Shown here: piece after piece, positions 1 through 9,000 of the stretch
How the letters are laid out: each line of letters begins with the position of its first letter
Position numbering within the stretch: the first letter of the stretch is position 1
From: CALKXV01 sp965228905
GTDB taxonomy: Bacteria; Pseudomonadota; Alphaproteobacteria; Rhodobacterales; Rhodobacteraceae
Direction of reading: 5' to 3'
Assembly: GCA_965228905.1 (NCBI GenBank)
Contig: CBDDII010000002.1
Span: forward strand, 1,054,001 to 1,118,000
Length of the DNA stretch: 64,000 nt
Notes under the pieces: generated by a model
Database searches by the model: none
What the model was told of the DNA's origin: nothing
Seen by the model: only the letters and a program-made list of their open reading frames with translations
Program-made: the position numbers and the translations under genes

Positions 1-272
1 ATTTCCACGCTTTCGGCGACAAGTCGGCGGGGCATGTCCGGATCGACGCCGGGGCCCGGCATAGCCGGACGGTTCGGTCTGTAATGTCGGGTCTGGTCGC
101 CGGGGCCGATGGGCTGATCAAGCTCAGGCGCGTCGGACGGCGACAAAAGGTTGGGGAGCCTTGGCAGTAGATCGATGGCAATCAGCAACCCGGCCAGAGC
201 GATCTGGGCCCCGAGCAGCCATTTAATCACCCGAAAGGTGCTGTTCGACCCTGTTTCGGTAGCGTCGCTCAC
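1..272 (-). CDS. Membrane-anchored protein of unknown function, 5' part only
   Basis: This is the start of a gene that runs off the left edge; about 90 codons are visible. It begins with GTG at 272-270, overlapping the TGA stop of the upstream gene as GTGA, which indicates translational coupling. The first 17 residues are polar, followed by one hydrophobic segment (about residues 18-37, WLLGAQIALAGLLIAIDLLP) and then a proline- and aspartate-rich extramembrane stretch. That topology suits a single-pass inner-membrane protein with a periplasmic domain. I do not recognise the family. The partner gene is also a membrane protein, so the two products may act together. The reading frame is open throughout and reads like real protein, but the missing C-terminal part would be needed to identify it. 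Confidence 0.6.
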   Translation of the reverse strand, partial: MSDATETGSNSTFRVIKWLLGAQIALAGLLIAIDLLPRLPNLLSPSDAPELDQPIGPGDQTRHYRPNRPAMPGPGVDPDMPRRLVAESVE

Positions 273-1540
273 TCGACTGCCCTTGGTGTCGAACGGGTTT
301 CCGGTTCGGGCTGGATTGCTGTTGTTCCAGGTGGGCTTACTTCGGCTTCTTCAACCTGCCTCAGGGCGACGACGGCGGCGCGCAACTCGGCGACTGTCAT
401 GGCGTCATCGGCATCGACCGGGTCTCGTCCGGCGCGGATGGCGCTTTGGGCGACGGCGACGATCAACACGAGGACGGCGGGCAGAAGGTCGATCGCGATG
501 GCCCCGGCCCAGGAAGGGGCGAAGTTCCGGGCGTATCGGATGACCGCGTCTGCGGTGGAGATGGGCGTGTAGACAACCTCGGCCGGTGGGGCGAGGGCAA
601 GGACTTCGGCGGCCGCCACCTGAAGCGTTTCGGCCCGCTGCGCCAGAACTTCCAAAAGCGAGGTGATCGTGGCCTGCTGCGCCGCCTGGCCGCCGGAATC
701 GCCCGCATCAAGCCGGGGTAGGACCACGGATTGGGCCAGGTCACGGGCGGCGCGGTCTACGAGGGGGGCCACGGAAAGCTGGCGCAACTCGGTGATGACC
801 CCGGCCAGCCGGACCGATTCCTCGGAGAACTCGACGCCGCGCTCGGACACGGGGCCAGAGGCGACGATCAGGGCGCGCATCCGGCTGAGAATCGCGTTGC
901 CTTCGCCGAAGGCCGCGGCGACTGGTGCTTCCTGGGCGGCAATCAGGTCTTCCAGTGCGGCCAGTTCGTCGGACTTTTGGGTCAGCACGCGGAAGACGGC
1001 TCCGCGTCCCGCCAGACCTGAAAGCCCTCCCGAGGCTTCCTGTTGCGACAAATCCTGAAAACTCTGACGGGTGCGACCGACGTCCAGCCGCAGGGCCTGG
1101 CCTTGCAGGGCGATCTGATGGGCGCGTTCCAGAGAGGCCTGATATTCCTGCACCGTGCGCGCCAGATGCTGTTCTACCGCTGCCGACCCCGCCAATGCAG
1201 CGGCGTTCAGCCATGACGACATCGCGACGATGGCGGCGGATCCCAGCACCATGGACAGCACCAGCCACATGCGCAGGGCCGCCGTCCGCATGGCGGGCAA
1301 AAGGCGCATGAGGTAGGACCAGAAGACGAATATGCCGGTCGAAACCGCCGCGCTATAGGCGACGGCGGCAAAGAGGGAAAGCGCGCCGCCGTCATCCAGC
1401 AACCCCCGCACGCCGAGGTAAGTGTAGATGCCCGAGGCGACGGCCAGAACCCCCAAAGCGGCGGATGTGAAACTGTCCAGCCAATTCAAATGGCCTTCGA
1501 CCTCGCGCGCGTGGCGAAGCCCGCTTGTTTGCGTTTTCAT
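269..1540 (-). CDS. Uncharacterised polytopic membrane protein with coiled-coil region
   Basis: A 423-residue protein. I start it at ATG 1540-1538 because AGGAGAC lies about five bases upstream; a longer open frame to 1609 has no such site. Three hydrophobic segments occupy roughly residues 20-45, 52-80 and 90-120. A long alanine/glutamine/glutamate-rich helical stretch (about 125-330) follows and probably forms a coiled coil or helical bundle. A last membrane segment lies near residues 355-380 (SWAGAIAIDLLPAVLVLIVA), then a charged tail. The arrangement resembles bacterial sensor or scaffold membrane proteins, but no enzymatic motif is visible and I assign no function. It is coupled to the truncated gene downstream by a GTGA overlap. 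Confidence 0.75.
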   Translation of the reverse strand: MKTQTSGLRHAREVEGHLNWLDSFTSAALGVLAVASGIYTYLGVRGLLDDGGALSLFAAVAYSAAVSTGIFVFWSYLMRLLPAMRTAALRMWLVLSMVLGSAAIVAMSSWLNAAALAGSAAVEQHLARTVQEYQASLERAHQIALQGQALRLDVGRTRQSFQDLSQQEASGGLSGLAGRGAVFRVLTQKSDELAALEDLIAAQEAPVAAAFGEGNAILSRMRALIVASGPVSERGVEFSEESVRLAGVITELRQLSVAPLVDRAARDLAQSVVLPRLDAGDSGGQAAQQATITSLLEVLAQRAETLQVAAAEVLALAPPAEVVYTPISTADAVIRYARNFAPSWAGAIAIDLLPAVLVLIVAVAQSAIRAGRDPVDADDAMTVAELRAAVVALRQVEEAEVSPPGTTAIQPEPETRSTPRAVE

Positions 1541-1755
1541 GGCGTCTCCTTTGAAGAAAAGGTGGTGCCATACGCCTGAAATGGCAAGTGACGTATCTGA
1601 GAGAAGCACAAAAACGCTGGTTGTTCAGTTTGTTGCTCGATGAGGCTGATGTGGAATTCGCCGTCTCTCATCCCGGCTGCGTGGCGTGCGGTATCGACTT
1701 TCGATGAACAGCGTGACAAAGCGGGCGCGGGCATGAAAAAGGCGTGCAATTTCGC

Positions 1756-2583
1756 ATGTCGCGTCGATTGGATAGATCAGTGACGGTGCGGGTCGCGGGG
1801 CATTTCGGAGAGTGGTTGCAAGGAAGGCTGGGACCGGATGGGCCGGTGTGCCTGTTGACGCTTCCCTGTCCGCCCTTGTTCGTCGAGGTGGAGCGTTTGG
1901 ACGATGGTCCGCTTGAGCTTTTGCAATCGGTCGAGCTTGTGACCCTGGACCGCGCCCGTGACTTCCTTTCCAGAGTTTCGGGGCGAGAGGGCGTTTACCG
2001 GCTTAAGGCAACCATGCCGCCGGGCGGAGGGGCCGGGGCATCGACGGGGGCGCTAGTCGGGCTGGCCAATGCGGCTGGCGGCCTGTGCGAAAAGGTGGTC
2101 GACGCCTGTGTCGCGGTGGAAGGGGCTAGCGATCCTCTGATGCTGCCGCGCCCCGATGGCGTGCTTTGGGCCTCGCGCGAAGGACGTGCGGTCCGCAGTG
2201 TGCCGACCCTGCCAGTCGCCGAGATCATCGGCGGGTTCTGGGGGCCGCCGGTCTTTACCGATCCGGGGGACGGGCGGTTTCCCGATGTGGCTGACCTTGG
2301 TGAAAAACTCCTTTTAGACATGAGTTTGCAGGCGCTTTCTGAAGTTGCCAGTGCCTCGGCCAAACGGTGCGCTTCGCTGAGAGGGCCAGTGGAGGATCCG
2401 ACGGAGCGGTTGGCGGCCGAGCTAGGGGCGCTTGGATTTCTCAGGGCGCACACGGGGTCGGCTCGGGGTTTGATCTTTGCGCCGGGCACGGTGCCGTATC
2501 AGGCGGAAGCTGTGTTGTGCGAAGCTGGCTTCAAGCATGTTCTGCGTTTCACCACGGGCGGTGCGAAAGGCGATTTGCCTTAG
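1756..2583 (+). CDS. GHMP-family kinase, probable L-threonine kinase (PduX/BluE-like)
   Basis: About 275 residues with GHMP kinase features: the N-terminal beta strand VRVAGHFGEWLQG and the glycine/serine-rich phosphate-binding motif PPGGGAGASTG at about residues 88-98. In B12 synthesis, PduX-type kinases phosphorylate L-threonine, and CobC then decarboxylates L-threonine phosphate to aminopropanol phosphate. The next gene is cobC, which strongly supports this role over other GHMP kinases. The start is uncertain: ATG 1756 is chosen, with a weak AAAAAGG 12 bases upstream; GTG 1744 or GTG 1780 are possible. Rhodobacter capsulatus bluE is the family precedent I have in mind. The gene lies just upstream of the cobC frame with only a short gap, so the two are probably cotranscribed. 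Confidence 0.75.
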   Translation: MSRRLDRSVTVRVAGHFGEWLQGRLGPDGPVCLLTLPCPPLFVEVERLDDGPLELLQSVELVTLDRARDFLSRVSGREGVYRLKATMPPGGGAGASTGALVGLANAAGGLCEKVVDACVAVEGASDPLMLPRPDGVLWASREGRAVRSVPTLPVAEIIGGFWGPPVFTDPGDGRFPDVADLGEKLLLDMSLQALSEVASASAKRCASLRGPVEDPTERLAAELGALGFLRAHTGSARGLIFAPGTVPYQAEAVLCEAGFKHVLRFTTGGAKGDLP

Positions 2584-2657
2584 CAGAGTCGCGGTATTAT
2601 CGCGGGGATGGGGCGGATATGTTCGCGGCGGTGTTGCCGTCCAAGGGGGGAAAACAC

Positions 2658-3626
2658 ATGCGGGATCATGGCGGTGATCTGGATCGGGCGATCCGGGAGT
2701 TTGGAGCGGGCAGGTGGCTGGATCTGTCGACCGGGATCAATGCGCAACCCTATCCGGTGCCGGACCTGCCCGCACGAGCCTGGGATGCCTTGCCGATCAG
2801 GGCCGATGTCCGAGTGGTGGAGGCTGCTGCCGCCGTGCAATATCAGGCATTCGCGCCGGTGGTGGCGCTGGCGGGGGCGCAGGCGGCGATCCAGCTTGTG
2901 CCGCGCCTTCACGCTCCGGGGCGGGCGGTTGTTGTCGGGCCGACTTACAACGAACATGCCGCAGCCTTACGGGCCGTGGGCTGGGAGGTCGAGAGCGTTT
3001 CGGATATTTCCGAAGGCGCGGGGGCCGATCTTTTGACCGTGGTCAATCCGAACAACCCCGATGGTCGGGTTTGGAAGCCAGAGGATGTGCTTTCCCTGCG
3101 AGAGCATGTGGGGCTGTTGGTGGTGGACGAGAGTTTTGCGGACACCGAGGATGGTGTTTCCGTGGCGCCCTTCGTGGAGGTGGATGAAGACAGGATGGTT
3201 GTTTTGCGGTCGTTCGGAAAGTTCTTTGGACTTGCCGGGTTGAGGCTTGGATTTGCAATTACGGGAGATCGGTTGGCAGGTTATTTGCGCGGCTTGGCCG
3301 GCCCCTGGTCGGTCAGTGGTCCGGCGCTTGCCGTGGGGCAGGCCGCATTTGCCGACGGGACTTGGCAGGAGAATACGCGCAAGAGATTGAAGGAAGATGC
3401 GCAGCGCCTGGATGTGTTGGCTCAGGCGGCGGGATGGGGCCTTGTGGGCGGCACGGCGCTGTTTCGAACCTATGACACGCCAAACGCGGTCGAGGCACAG
3501 AAGACTTTGGCACGACACCATGTCTGGTCCCGCATCTTTCCCTACTCCGAAAACTGGCTGCGGCTTGGCTTGCCGGGAACAGAAGAAGGCTGGGCGCGGT
3601 TGGAAAGGGCCTTGGGCGAGGGGTGA
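2658..3626 (+). CDS. cobC: L-threonine-O-3-phosphate decarboxylase
   Basis: A 322-residue fold-type I PLP enzyme of the histidinol-phosphate aminotransferase superfamily. The N-terminus MRDHGGDLDRAIREFG is characteristic of CobC/CobD. The PLP lysine is K188 in RSFGKFFGLAG, preceded by the cofactor-binding Asp in VVDESFAD; NPNNPDG is the conserved Asn-containing loop, and RLGLPG near the C-terminus carries the carboxylate-binding Arg. It supplies (R)-1-aminopropan-2-ol phosphate for the nucleotide loop of cobalamin. ATG 2658 has AGGGGGG eight bases upstream, so I prefer it to the in-frame ATG at 2619. It follows the threonine kinase-like gene and is convergent with cobO, with a 26-bp gap. Confidence 0.9.
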   Translation: MRDHGGDLDRAIREFGAGRWLDLSTGINAQPYPVPDLPARAWDALPIRADVRVVEAAAAVQYQAFAPVVALAGAQAAIQLVPRLHAPGRAVVVGPTYNEHAAALRAVGWEVESVSDISEGAGADLLTVVNPNNPDGRVWKPEDVLSLREHVGLLVVDESFADTEDGVSVAPFVEVDEDRMVVLRSFGKFFGLAGLRLGFAITGDRLAGYLRGLAGPWSVSGPALAVGQAAFADGTWQENTRKRLKEDAQRLDVLAQAAGWGLVGGTALFRTYDTPNAVEAQKTLARHHVWSRIFPYSENWLRLGLPGTEEGWARLERALGEG

Positions 3627-3652
3627 ACCTCCCGGCCGGTCCGCACGATTTC

Positions 3653-4264
3653 CTAGAACTCCACGCCCTTTTGAGCCTTTACCCCGTCCCGGAAGGGGTG
3701 CTTGATCAGCGTCATCTCGGTCACCAGATCGGCGGCTTCGATGAGTTCCGGCTTGGCGTTGCGGCCCGTAAGGCAGACGTGGGTCATCGGGGGTTTTTCG
3801 GTCAGAAGGAAATCCACCACCTCGTCGATATCAAGGTAGTCATAGCGAAGCGCGATGTTGATCTCGTCCAAGAGGACGAATTCGATCCGGGGATCGAGGA
3901 TCTGTTCCTTTGCGATACGCCAGCCGTTCTGGGCCGCCGCGATGTCGCGGTCGCGGTCCTGGGTTTCCCAGGTAAAGCCCTCGCCCGACACGAAGAAACG
4001 CACCTCGTCAGAAAACCTTTCGCGCAGGAAGGTCTTTTCGCCGGTGTCCCAGTTGCCCTTGATGAACTGGACGACGGCAGAAGGGATGCCGTGAGAGATA
4101 CAGCGCATGATCATCCCGAACCCGGAGGAGGATTTGCCCTTGCCTGTGCCGGTATGCACCATGATCAGGCCCTTTTCCTCGGTCTTGGTCTCCATCATCT
4201 TGTCGCGCGCGGCCTTGATCTTGCGCATCTTTTCGTTGTGTCGGGCGGTGATGTCGTCGGTCAT
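3653..4264 (-). CDS. cobO: Cob(I)yrinic acid a,c-diamide adenosyltransferase
   Basis: A 203-residue CobA/CobO/BtuR-type ATP:corrinoid adenosyltransferase. The modified P-loop GTGKGKSS lies at residues 39-46, and FVLLDEINIAL and THVCLTGRNA are the other family signatures. It transfers the 5'-deoxyadenosyl group of ATP to cob(I)yrinic acid diamide (cytoplasmic). Start ATG 4264-4262 is preceded by AAAGGGAG; upstream in-frame sequence is not credible protein. The gene is on the minus strand, divergent from the riboswitch-controlled operon, so it is probably transcribed separately from a promoter in the 4265-4360 gap. Confidence 0.93.
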   Translation of the reverse strand: MTDDITARHNEKMRKIKAARDKMMETKTEEKGLIMVHTGTGKGKSSSGFGMIMRCISHGIPSAVVQFIKGNWDTGEKTFLRERFSDEVRFFVSGEGFTWETQDRDRDIAAAQNGWRIAKEQILDPRIEFVLLDEINIALRYDYLDIDEVVDFLLTEKPPMTHVCLTGRNAKPELIEAADLVTEMTLIKHPFRDGVKAQKGVEF

Positions 4265-4359
4265 GAGGGGGCTCCCTTTGCGGACCCCAGAGGTGGCATT
4301 GGCGCGTGGGGGCGTCAATCCTGCAATTGACATTGGTGGAGTATCCGGGCCATCTGGCC

Positions 4360-4527
4360 CGCGATGGTTGCACCACTCGGTGTATGAAAAGGGAACGCGG
4401 TGAGATCCCGCGGCTGCCCCCGCAACTGTAAGCGGTTGCCCCTGTCAAGACGCCACTGATCGCGGTTCATCCCGCATCGGGAAGGCGACAGGGGGAACAC
4501 CCGCGAGCCAGGAGACCTGCCATCCCA
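4360..4527 (+). promoter_or_regulatory. Cobalamin (adenosylcobalamin) riboswitch
   Basis: The plus strand carries the conserved core in order: GAAAAGGGAACGCGGTGA (from about 4386), CGGCTGCCCCCGCAACTGTA, CCACTG near 4453, GGGAAGGCGACA near 4479, and the B12 box AGCCAGGAGACCTGCC (4506-4521). GATGG at 4363-4367 can pair with CCATC at 4520-4524 as the closing P1 helix. It ends about 45 bases before the DUF1636 start, so B12 binding would repress the whole DUF1636-cobW-cobN... operon. The Shine-Dalgarno downstream lies in CTCCGGAGGGGG, a plausible target for sequestration. Exact ends are approximate. Confidence 0.95.
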
Positions 4528-4570
4528 AACGCAACTTTGACCCGGGCGGGGTGCTCCGGAGGGGGATGAG

Positions 4571-4972
4571 ATGGACGAGATTTCGGCGCCGGTGGAATTG
4601 CTGGTTTGCATCAAGTGCAAGCGCGGGACGGAAGTGTCCGAAGAGGGCGAGCGTCCCGGCACGGTGCTTTACGAAGACCTTGCTGCGCGGGACATGCCCG
4701 CGGGCGTGACGCTGACGCCGGTCGAATGCCTTCAGAATTGCGATTACGGATGCTCGGTCGCGATGCGCGGAGGCGATTCACGCTGGACCTATGTGTACGG
4801 AAACCTGTCCGAAGTGTCGGATACGGACCTGCTGATAGAAGGCGTTGCCCTTTATCGTGACGCAAACGACGGCCTGATCCCCTGGCGTCAACGGCCCGAA
4901 CACTTCAAACGCAATTGTATCGCGCGCATTCCGCCTTTGCGGCCTGCCGCACCAAACCTGAACGATCTGTGA
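4571..4972 (+). CDS. DUF1636 cysteine-rich protein, probable metal or Fe-S binding
   Basis: A 133-residue protein that is the first gene behind the cobalamin riboswitch. Two cysteine groups are visible: C13 and C16 in VCIKC, and C53, C57 and C61 in ECLQNCDYGC. This spacing resembles thioredoxin-like [2Fe-2S] ferredoxins. The family (DUF1636) often neighbours cobW and cobN in alphaproteobacteria, but to my knowledge its function is unproven; a role in cobalt delivery or in electron transfer for Co(II) reduction is inference. GGAGGGGG precedes ATG 4571 at good spacing. The next gene, cobW, starts 11 bases after the stop. Confidence 0.85.
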   Translation: MDEISAPVELLVCIKCKRGTEVSEEGERPGTVLYEDLAARDMPAGVTLTPVECLQNCDYGCSVAMRGGDSRWTYVYGNLSEVSDTDLLIEGVALYRDANDGLIPWRQRPEHFKRNCIARIPPLRPAAPNLNDL

Positions 4973-4983
4973 AAGAGAGCCTC

Positions 4984-6039
4984 ATGCCCGAACTGGCCAA
5001 ACTTCCCGTCACCGTCATCACCGGGTTCCTCGGATCCGGGAAAACGACGCTCATCCGCGAATTGATGCAGAACCCCGGCGGCAAGCGGTTGGCCGTGGTG
5101 GTCAATGAATTCGGCGATGTGGGGGTCGATGGCGAGATCCTGAAAAGCTGTGCGATCCCGGATTGCCCGGCCGAAAACATTATGGAACTGGCCAATGGTT
5201 GCATCTGCTGCACTGTGGCCGATGATTTCATCCCGACGATCGAGGCGCTGATGGCGCTGGAGCCGCGCCCCGATCACATCCTGATCGAGACCAGCGGACT
5301 TGCCCTGCCGAAGCCCTTGTTGAAGGCCTTTGACTGGCCTGACATCCGCTCGAAGATCACCGTGGACGGGGTAATTGCGCTTGCCGACGCCGAGGCGGTC
5401 GCGGCGGGAAGGTTTGCGCCGAACGTGGCGGCGGTGGATGCGCAGCGTCTGGCCGATGACAGCATCGACCATGAAACGCCGCTGTCCGAGGTGTTCGAGG
5501 ATCAGGTGTCCTGCGCCGACATCGTTCTGTTGACGAAACCCGATCTTGCCGGTCCCGAGGGTGTCGCCAAGGCAAAAGAGATAATTGCCGCCGAAGCGCC
5601 GCGCCCCTTGCCGGTGATCGAGGTGGCCGAGGGCGTGGTCGATCCGCGCGTGATCCTTGGTCTTGAAGCCGCCGCCGAAGACGACATGGAGGCCCGGCCC
5701 AGCCATCACGACGAACCGCACGACCACGATCATGAGGATTTCGACAGCATCGTCGTTGATATCCCCGAACTGTCCGATCCGCAGGACCTTGTCCGCGCCA
5801 TCGAAGGATTGGCGAACGCTCATAACATATTGCGCGTAAAGGGTTATGCTGCGGTTGTGGGTAAGCCGATTCGGCTTTTGGTTCAGGCGGTCGGTGCGCG
5901 TGTGCGCCACCAGTACGACCGCCCGTGGAAGCCGGACGAGGCGCGTCAGGGCCGGCTTGTGGTGATTGCCGAGCATGATGACGTTCGCCGCGACGTGATC
6001 GAAGCCGCCCTGGGCGTGGTGTCAGAGGCGGCCGAATAG
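4984..6039 (+). CDS. cobW: CobW, G3E-family GTPase metallochaperone
   Basis: A 351-residue COG0523 GTPase. The P-loop GFLGSGKTT lies at residues 14-22, the metal-binding CICC at 73-76 in NGCICC, LIETSGLALP is the Walker B/switch region, and a histidine-rich stretch (SHHDEPHDHDHED, about 240-252) precedes the C-terminal CobW_C domain. CobW is thought to deliver cobalt to the CobN/S/T chelatase; cobN follows 26 bp downstream, consistent with that. I use ATG 4984; the frame extends upstream into DUF1636, but that part is a shadow. The histidine loop between the two domains is typical of metallochaperone members rather than tRNA-hydrolysing relatives. Confidence 0.93.
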   Translation: MPELAKLPVTVITGFLGSGKTTLIRELMQNPGGKRLAVVVNEFGDVGVDGEILKSCAIPDCPAENIMELANGCICCTVADDFIPTIEALMALEPRPDHILIETSGLALPKPLLKAFDWPDIRSKITVDGVIALADAEAVAAGRFAPNVAAVDAQRLADDSIDHETPLSEVFEDQVSCADIVLLTKPDLAGPEGVAKAKEIIAAEAPRPLPVIEVAEGVVDPRVILGLEAAAEDDMEARPSHHDEPHDHDHEDFDSIVVDIPELSDPQDLVRAIEGLANAHNILRVKGYAAVVGKPIRLLVQAVGARVRHQYDRPWKPDEARQGRLVVIAEHDDVRRDVIEAALGVVSEAAE

Positions 6040-6065
6040 GGCGTCGCGCTTCGGAGTTTTGTTGA

Positions 6066-9000
6066 ATGCATGTGGTCTTTCGCGAAAGTCACGGGCTGGA
6101 GGAAACCGACACTCCGATGGATCTGGGCCAAAGCCCGGCGGATCTGGTGGTGCTGTCCTTTTCCGACAGTGACCTTGGCGCTTTCGCGAAGGCCTGGCAT
6201 CGCGGCGGCGGGGCGGAGGGGGGGCTTCCCGGTCTGCGGCTGGCCAACCTTGTCGCGCTGCGCCATCCGTTGTCGGTCGACACCTATGTGGAACAGACGC
6301 TATCGGGGGCGAAGGGCATTCTGATCCGGCTTATTGGTGGCGTTCCCTATTGGTCCTATGGCCTGCAACAGGTGCGCGCGCTGGCTGAAGCCGAGGGCAT
6401 CGCGCTGGCGGTGCTTCCAGCAGACGGACGCCCCGATCCCCGCTTGGATGCGGAATCGACGCTGCCGGTGTCCACCCTCAGGCGGCTGACGCATCTTTGT
6501 GACACGGGCGGCGAAGTGGCGGCTCAGGCGGCCTTGGCGCAGTTGGCGCTTGCTGCCGGGCTTTATGCCGGGCCGGTGCCGGGGTCGAAATCCTTGCCTG
6601 AGGTCGGGGCGTGGTCGCCGGAGCGGGGAGTCTTCGATTCGTTGGAGGTTGGGGCGAAAAGCCGTTCGCGCATCGTCCTGACCTTTTATCGGTCCTACCT
6701 TGTCGCCGCAGATACGGCTCCGATCAAAGCGTTGATGGCGGCTTTCGAGGCCAAAGGCTATGAGGTCGTGGCACTTTATGCGCCTTCGTTGAAGGCACCG
6801 GATGCGGCGGCGTGGTTGAAAGACCGGATCGCACATCTGGAACCCGATGCCATCGTCAACGCGACGGCGTTCTCGGGCCGTGGCGACGATGGAGCCTCAC
6901 CGCTGGATGTGGCTGAAGTGCCGGTTTTCCAGGTCGCGCTTTCCACCGCGCGGCGGAAGGACTGGTCGCTTTCGGAGCGCGGTCTGTCGCCAAGCGATCT
7001 GGCCATGCAAGTCGTCCTGCCCGAGGTTGACGGCCGCATCCTGGGCGGCGTCGTGTCGTTCAAGGAACCCGGCAAGCGGGATGCGCATCTTGAGTATTCG
7101 CGTTTCGGCCATGTGCCCGATGCCGAACGGACCGAGGCGGTCGTTGCGCGGGTCGATGGCTGGCTGCGGCTTGCGCGGATGCCTCGGGCGGATCGCCGGG
7201 TTGCGTTGGTTCTGTCCACCTATCCCGGCAAGGACTGGAACCTTGGCCATGCCGTGGGGCTGGATGCGCCTGCTTCGGCCAAGGCCATTCTGTCCGATCT
7301 TGCGGGTGCGGGGTACGATGTGGATGCGGCTCCGTCGGACCTGTCCGACGTCCTGTTGCGGCGGGAGGTGTCATGGTCGCTTGAGGACTACCGCGCAGCG
7401 CTTCGGAACCTTCCGCAGGAGTTGCAGGACGATCTGGCCGAGACCTGGGGGGCACCGGAGGATGATCCGGCTGTCGCTGAAGGCGCGTTTCGTTTCGCCG
7501 CCGTTCCCTGCGGCAAGGCGCGGGTCGCGCTGCAACCGGAACGGGGCGGCGGGGTGCATCTGCGGGAGGATGAATATCACGATCTGTCGCGCACGCCGTG
7601 CCATGGCTACGTCGCTTTCTACCTTTGGCTGCGACAGAAAACCGACGCGCTGGTCCACATCGGCGCTCATGGTACGTTGGAGTGGCTGCCGGGCAAATCC
7701 GTTGCCCTGTCGCGCAAATGCTGGCCCGAGGCGCTGATCGGCGATCTGCCGGTGGTCTATCCCTTCATTGTCAACGATCCGGGCGAGGCCGCGCAGGCCA
7801 AACGCAGGATCGGGGCGGTTACGCTTGGGCACATACCTCCACCGCTGCGCCAAAGCGGGACGCCGGATCGGTTGGCGCGGCTGGAGACGTTGCTGGACGA
7901 GTTTTCCAATGCCGACGGGCTGGATCCGCGCCGTCGGGATCGTCTGCAGGACGACATACGCGGCGAGGCGCAGGCCTTGGGGTTGGAGGATGACCTTGGC
8001 CTTGATCGTGCGGGTTGTTCTGCCGAGGCGATCACCCGGATCGACCGTTTCGTCTGTGACGTGAAAGACAGCCAGTTCGGCGAGGGGCTGCACGTCTGGG
8101 GGCGTCCTGCGCGGGCAGGTGCGCCGTTCGAGACCAAGGCGTCGGTTGCGGCCGAGCGGGGGGCGCTTCTGGATGCGCTGGACGGCAGACGGATTGCGGC
8201 TGGTCCGTCTGGCTCGCCCTATCGGGGGCGCAGCGACGTATTGCCGACCGGGCGGAACATGTACACGACCGACCCGCGCTCGGTTCCGACACGCGCTGCC
8301 TATGCGCAGGGCGTTCGGCTGGCCGAGGAACTTGTGCGGCGGCACTTGCAGGACGAGGGCGACTGGCCAAAGGTACTGATCGTCGATCTTTGGGGATCGG
8401 CGACCATGCGCACGGCGGGGGAAGAATTCGCGATGGCGCTGCATCTTCTGGGGTGCAGGCCCGTGTGGGACGAAGGATCGGAGCGTGTGTCGGGGGTCGA
8501 GGTTCTGCCCATTGCCGAACTTGACCGCCCCCGGATTGACGTGACCTTGCGTGTTTCGGGCCTGTTCCGCGATGTCTTTCCGACGCTTTCGTCCATCTTT
8601 TCGCAAGCCGTGCGGGCCTTGGCCGAGCGTGACGAGGCCCCGGACTGGAACCCCTTTTCCGGGCGAGGGGAAGCGGTGCGTGTCTATGGACCGGCTCCGG
8701 GAAGCTTCGGTCTGGGCATGGGCGCGATGCTTGGCGACTATAGCGAAGACGGCCGCAAGGCCGCCGGAGAGGCCTGGATCGCCGCTTCGTCCTGGGCTTT
8801 GGATGGCGAGATTGCGGTCGAGGATCCGGGCGGTATTCGGGACCGCGTCGCGGAGGCGGACAGTTTCGTGCACCTTCAGGACCTGCCGGAAACCGATCTG
8901 CTTCTGGCATCCGACTATGCCACGCATGAGGCCGGTTTCGCCGCTGCAAAGGCGGCTTTTGGTGGCGAGGCGGCACTTTGGCACGTCGACAACACCAATC

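Noticed and set aside
269..1311. Several open frames on the plus strand and in other minus frames within 269-1311
   Set aside because: They are Arg/Pro/Gly-rich frames opposite the real membrane protein gene, with no ribosome sites; typical high-GC shadows.
1537..1749. Possible small minus-strand gene upstream of the membrane protein
   Set aside because: It overlaps the likely promoter and ribosome site of the 269-1540 gene and its translation looks random.
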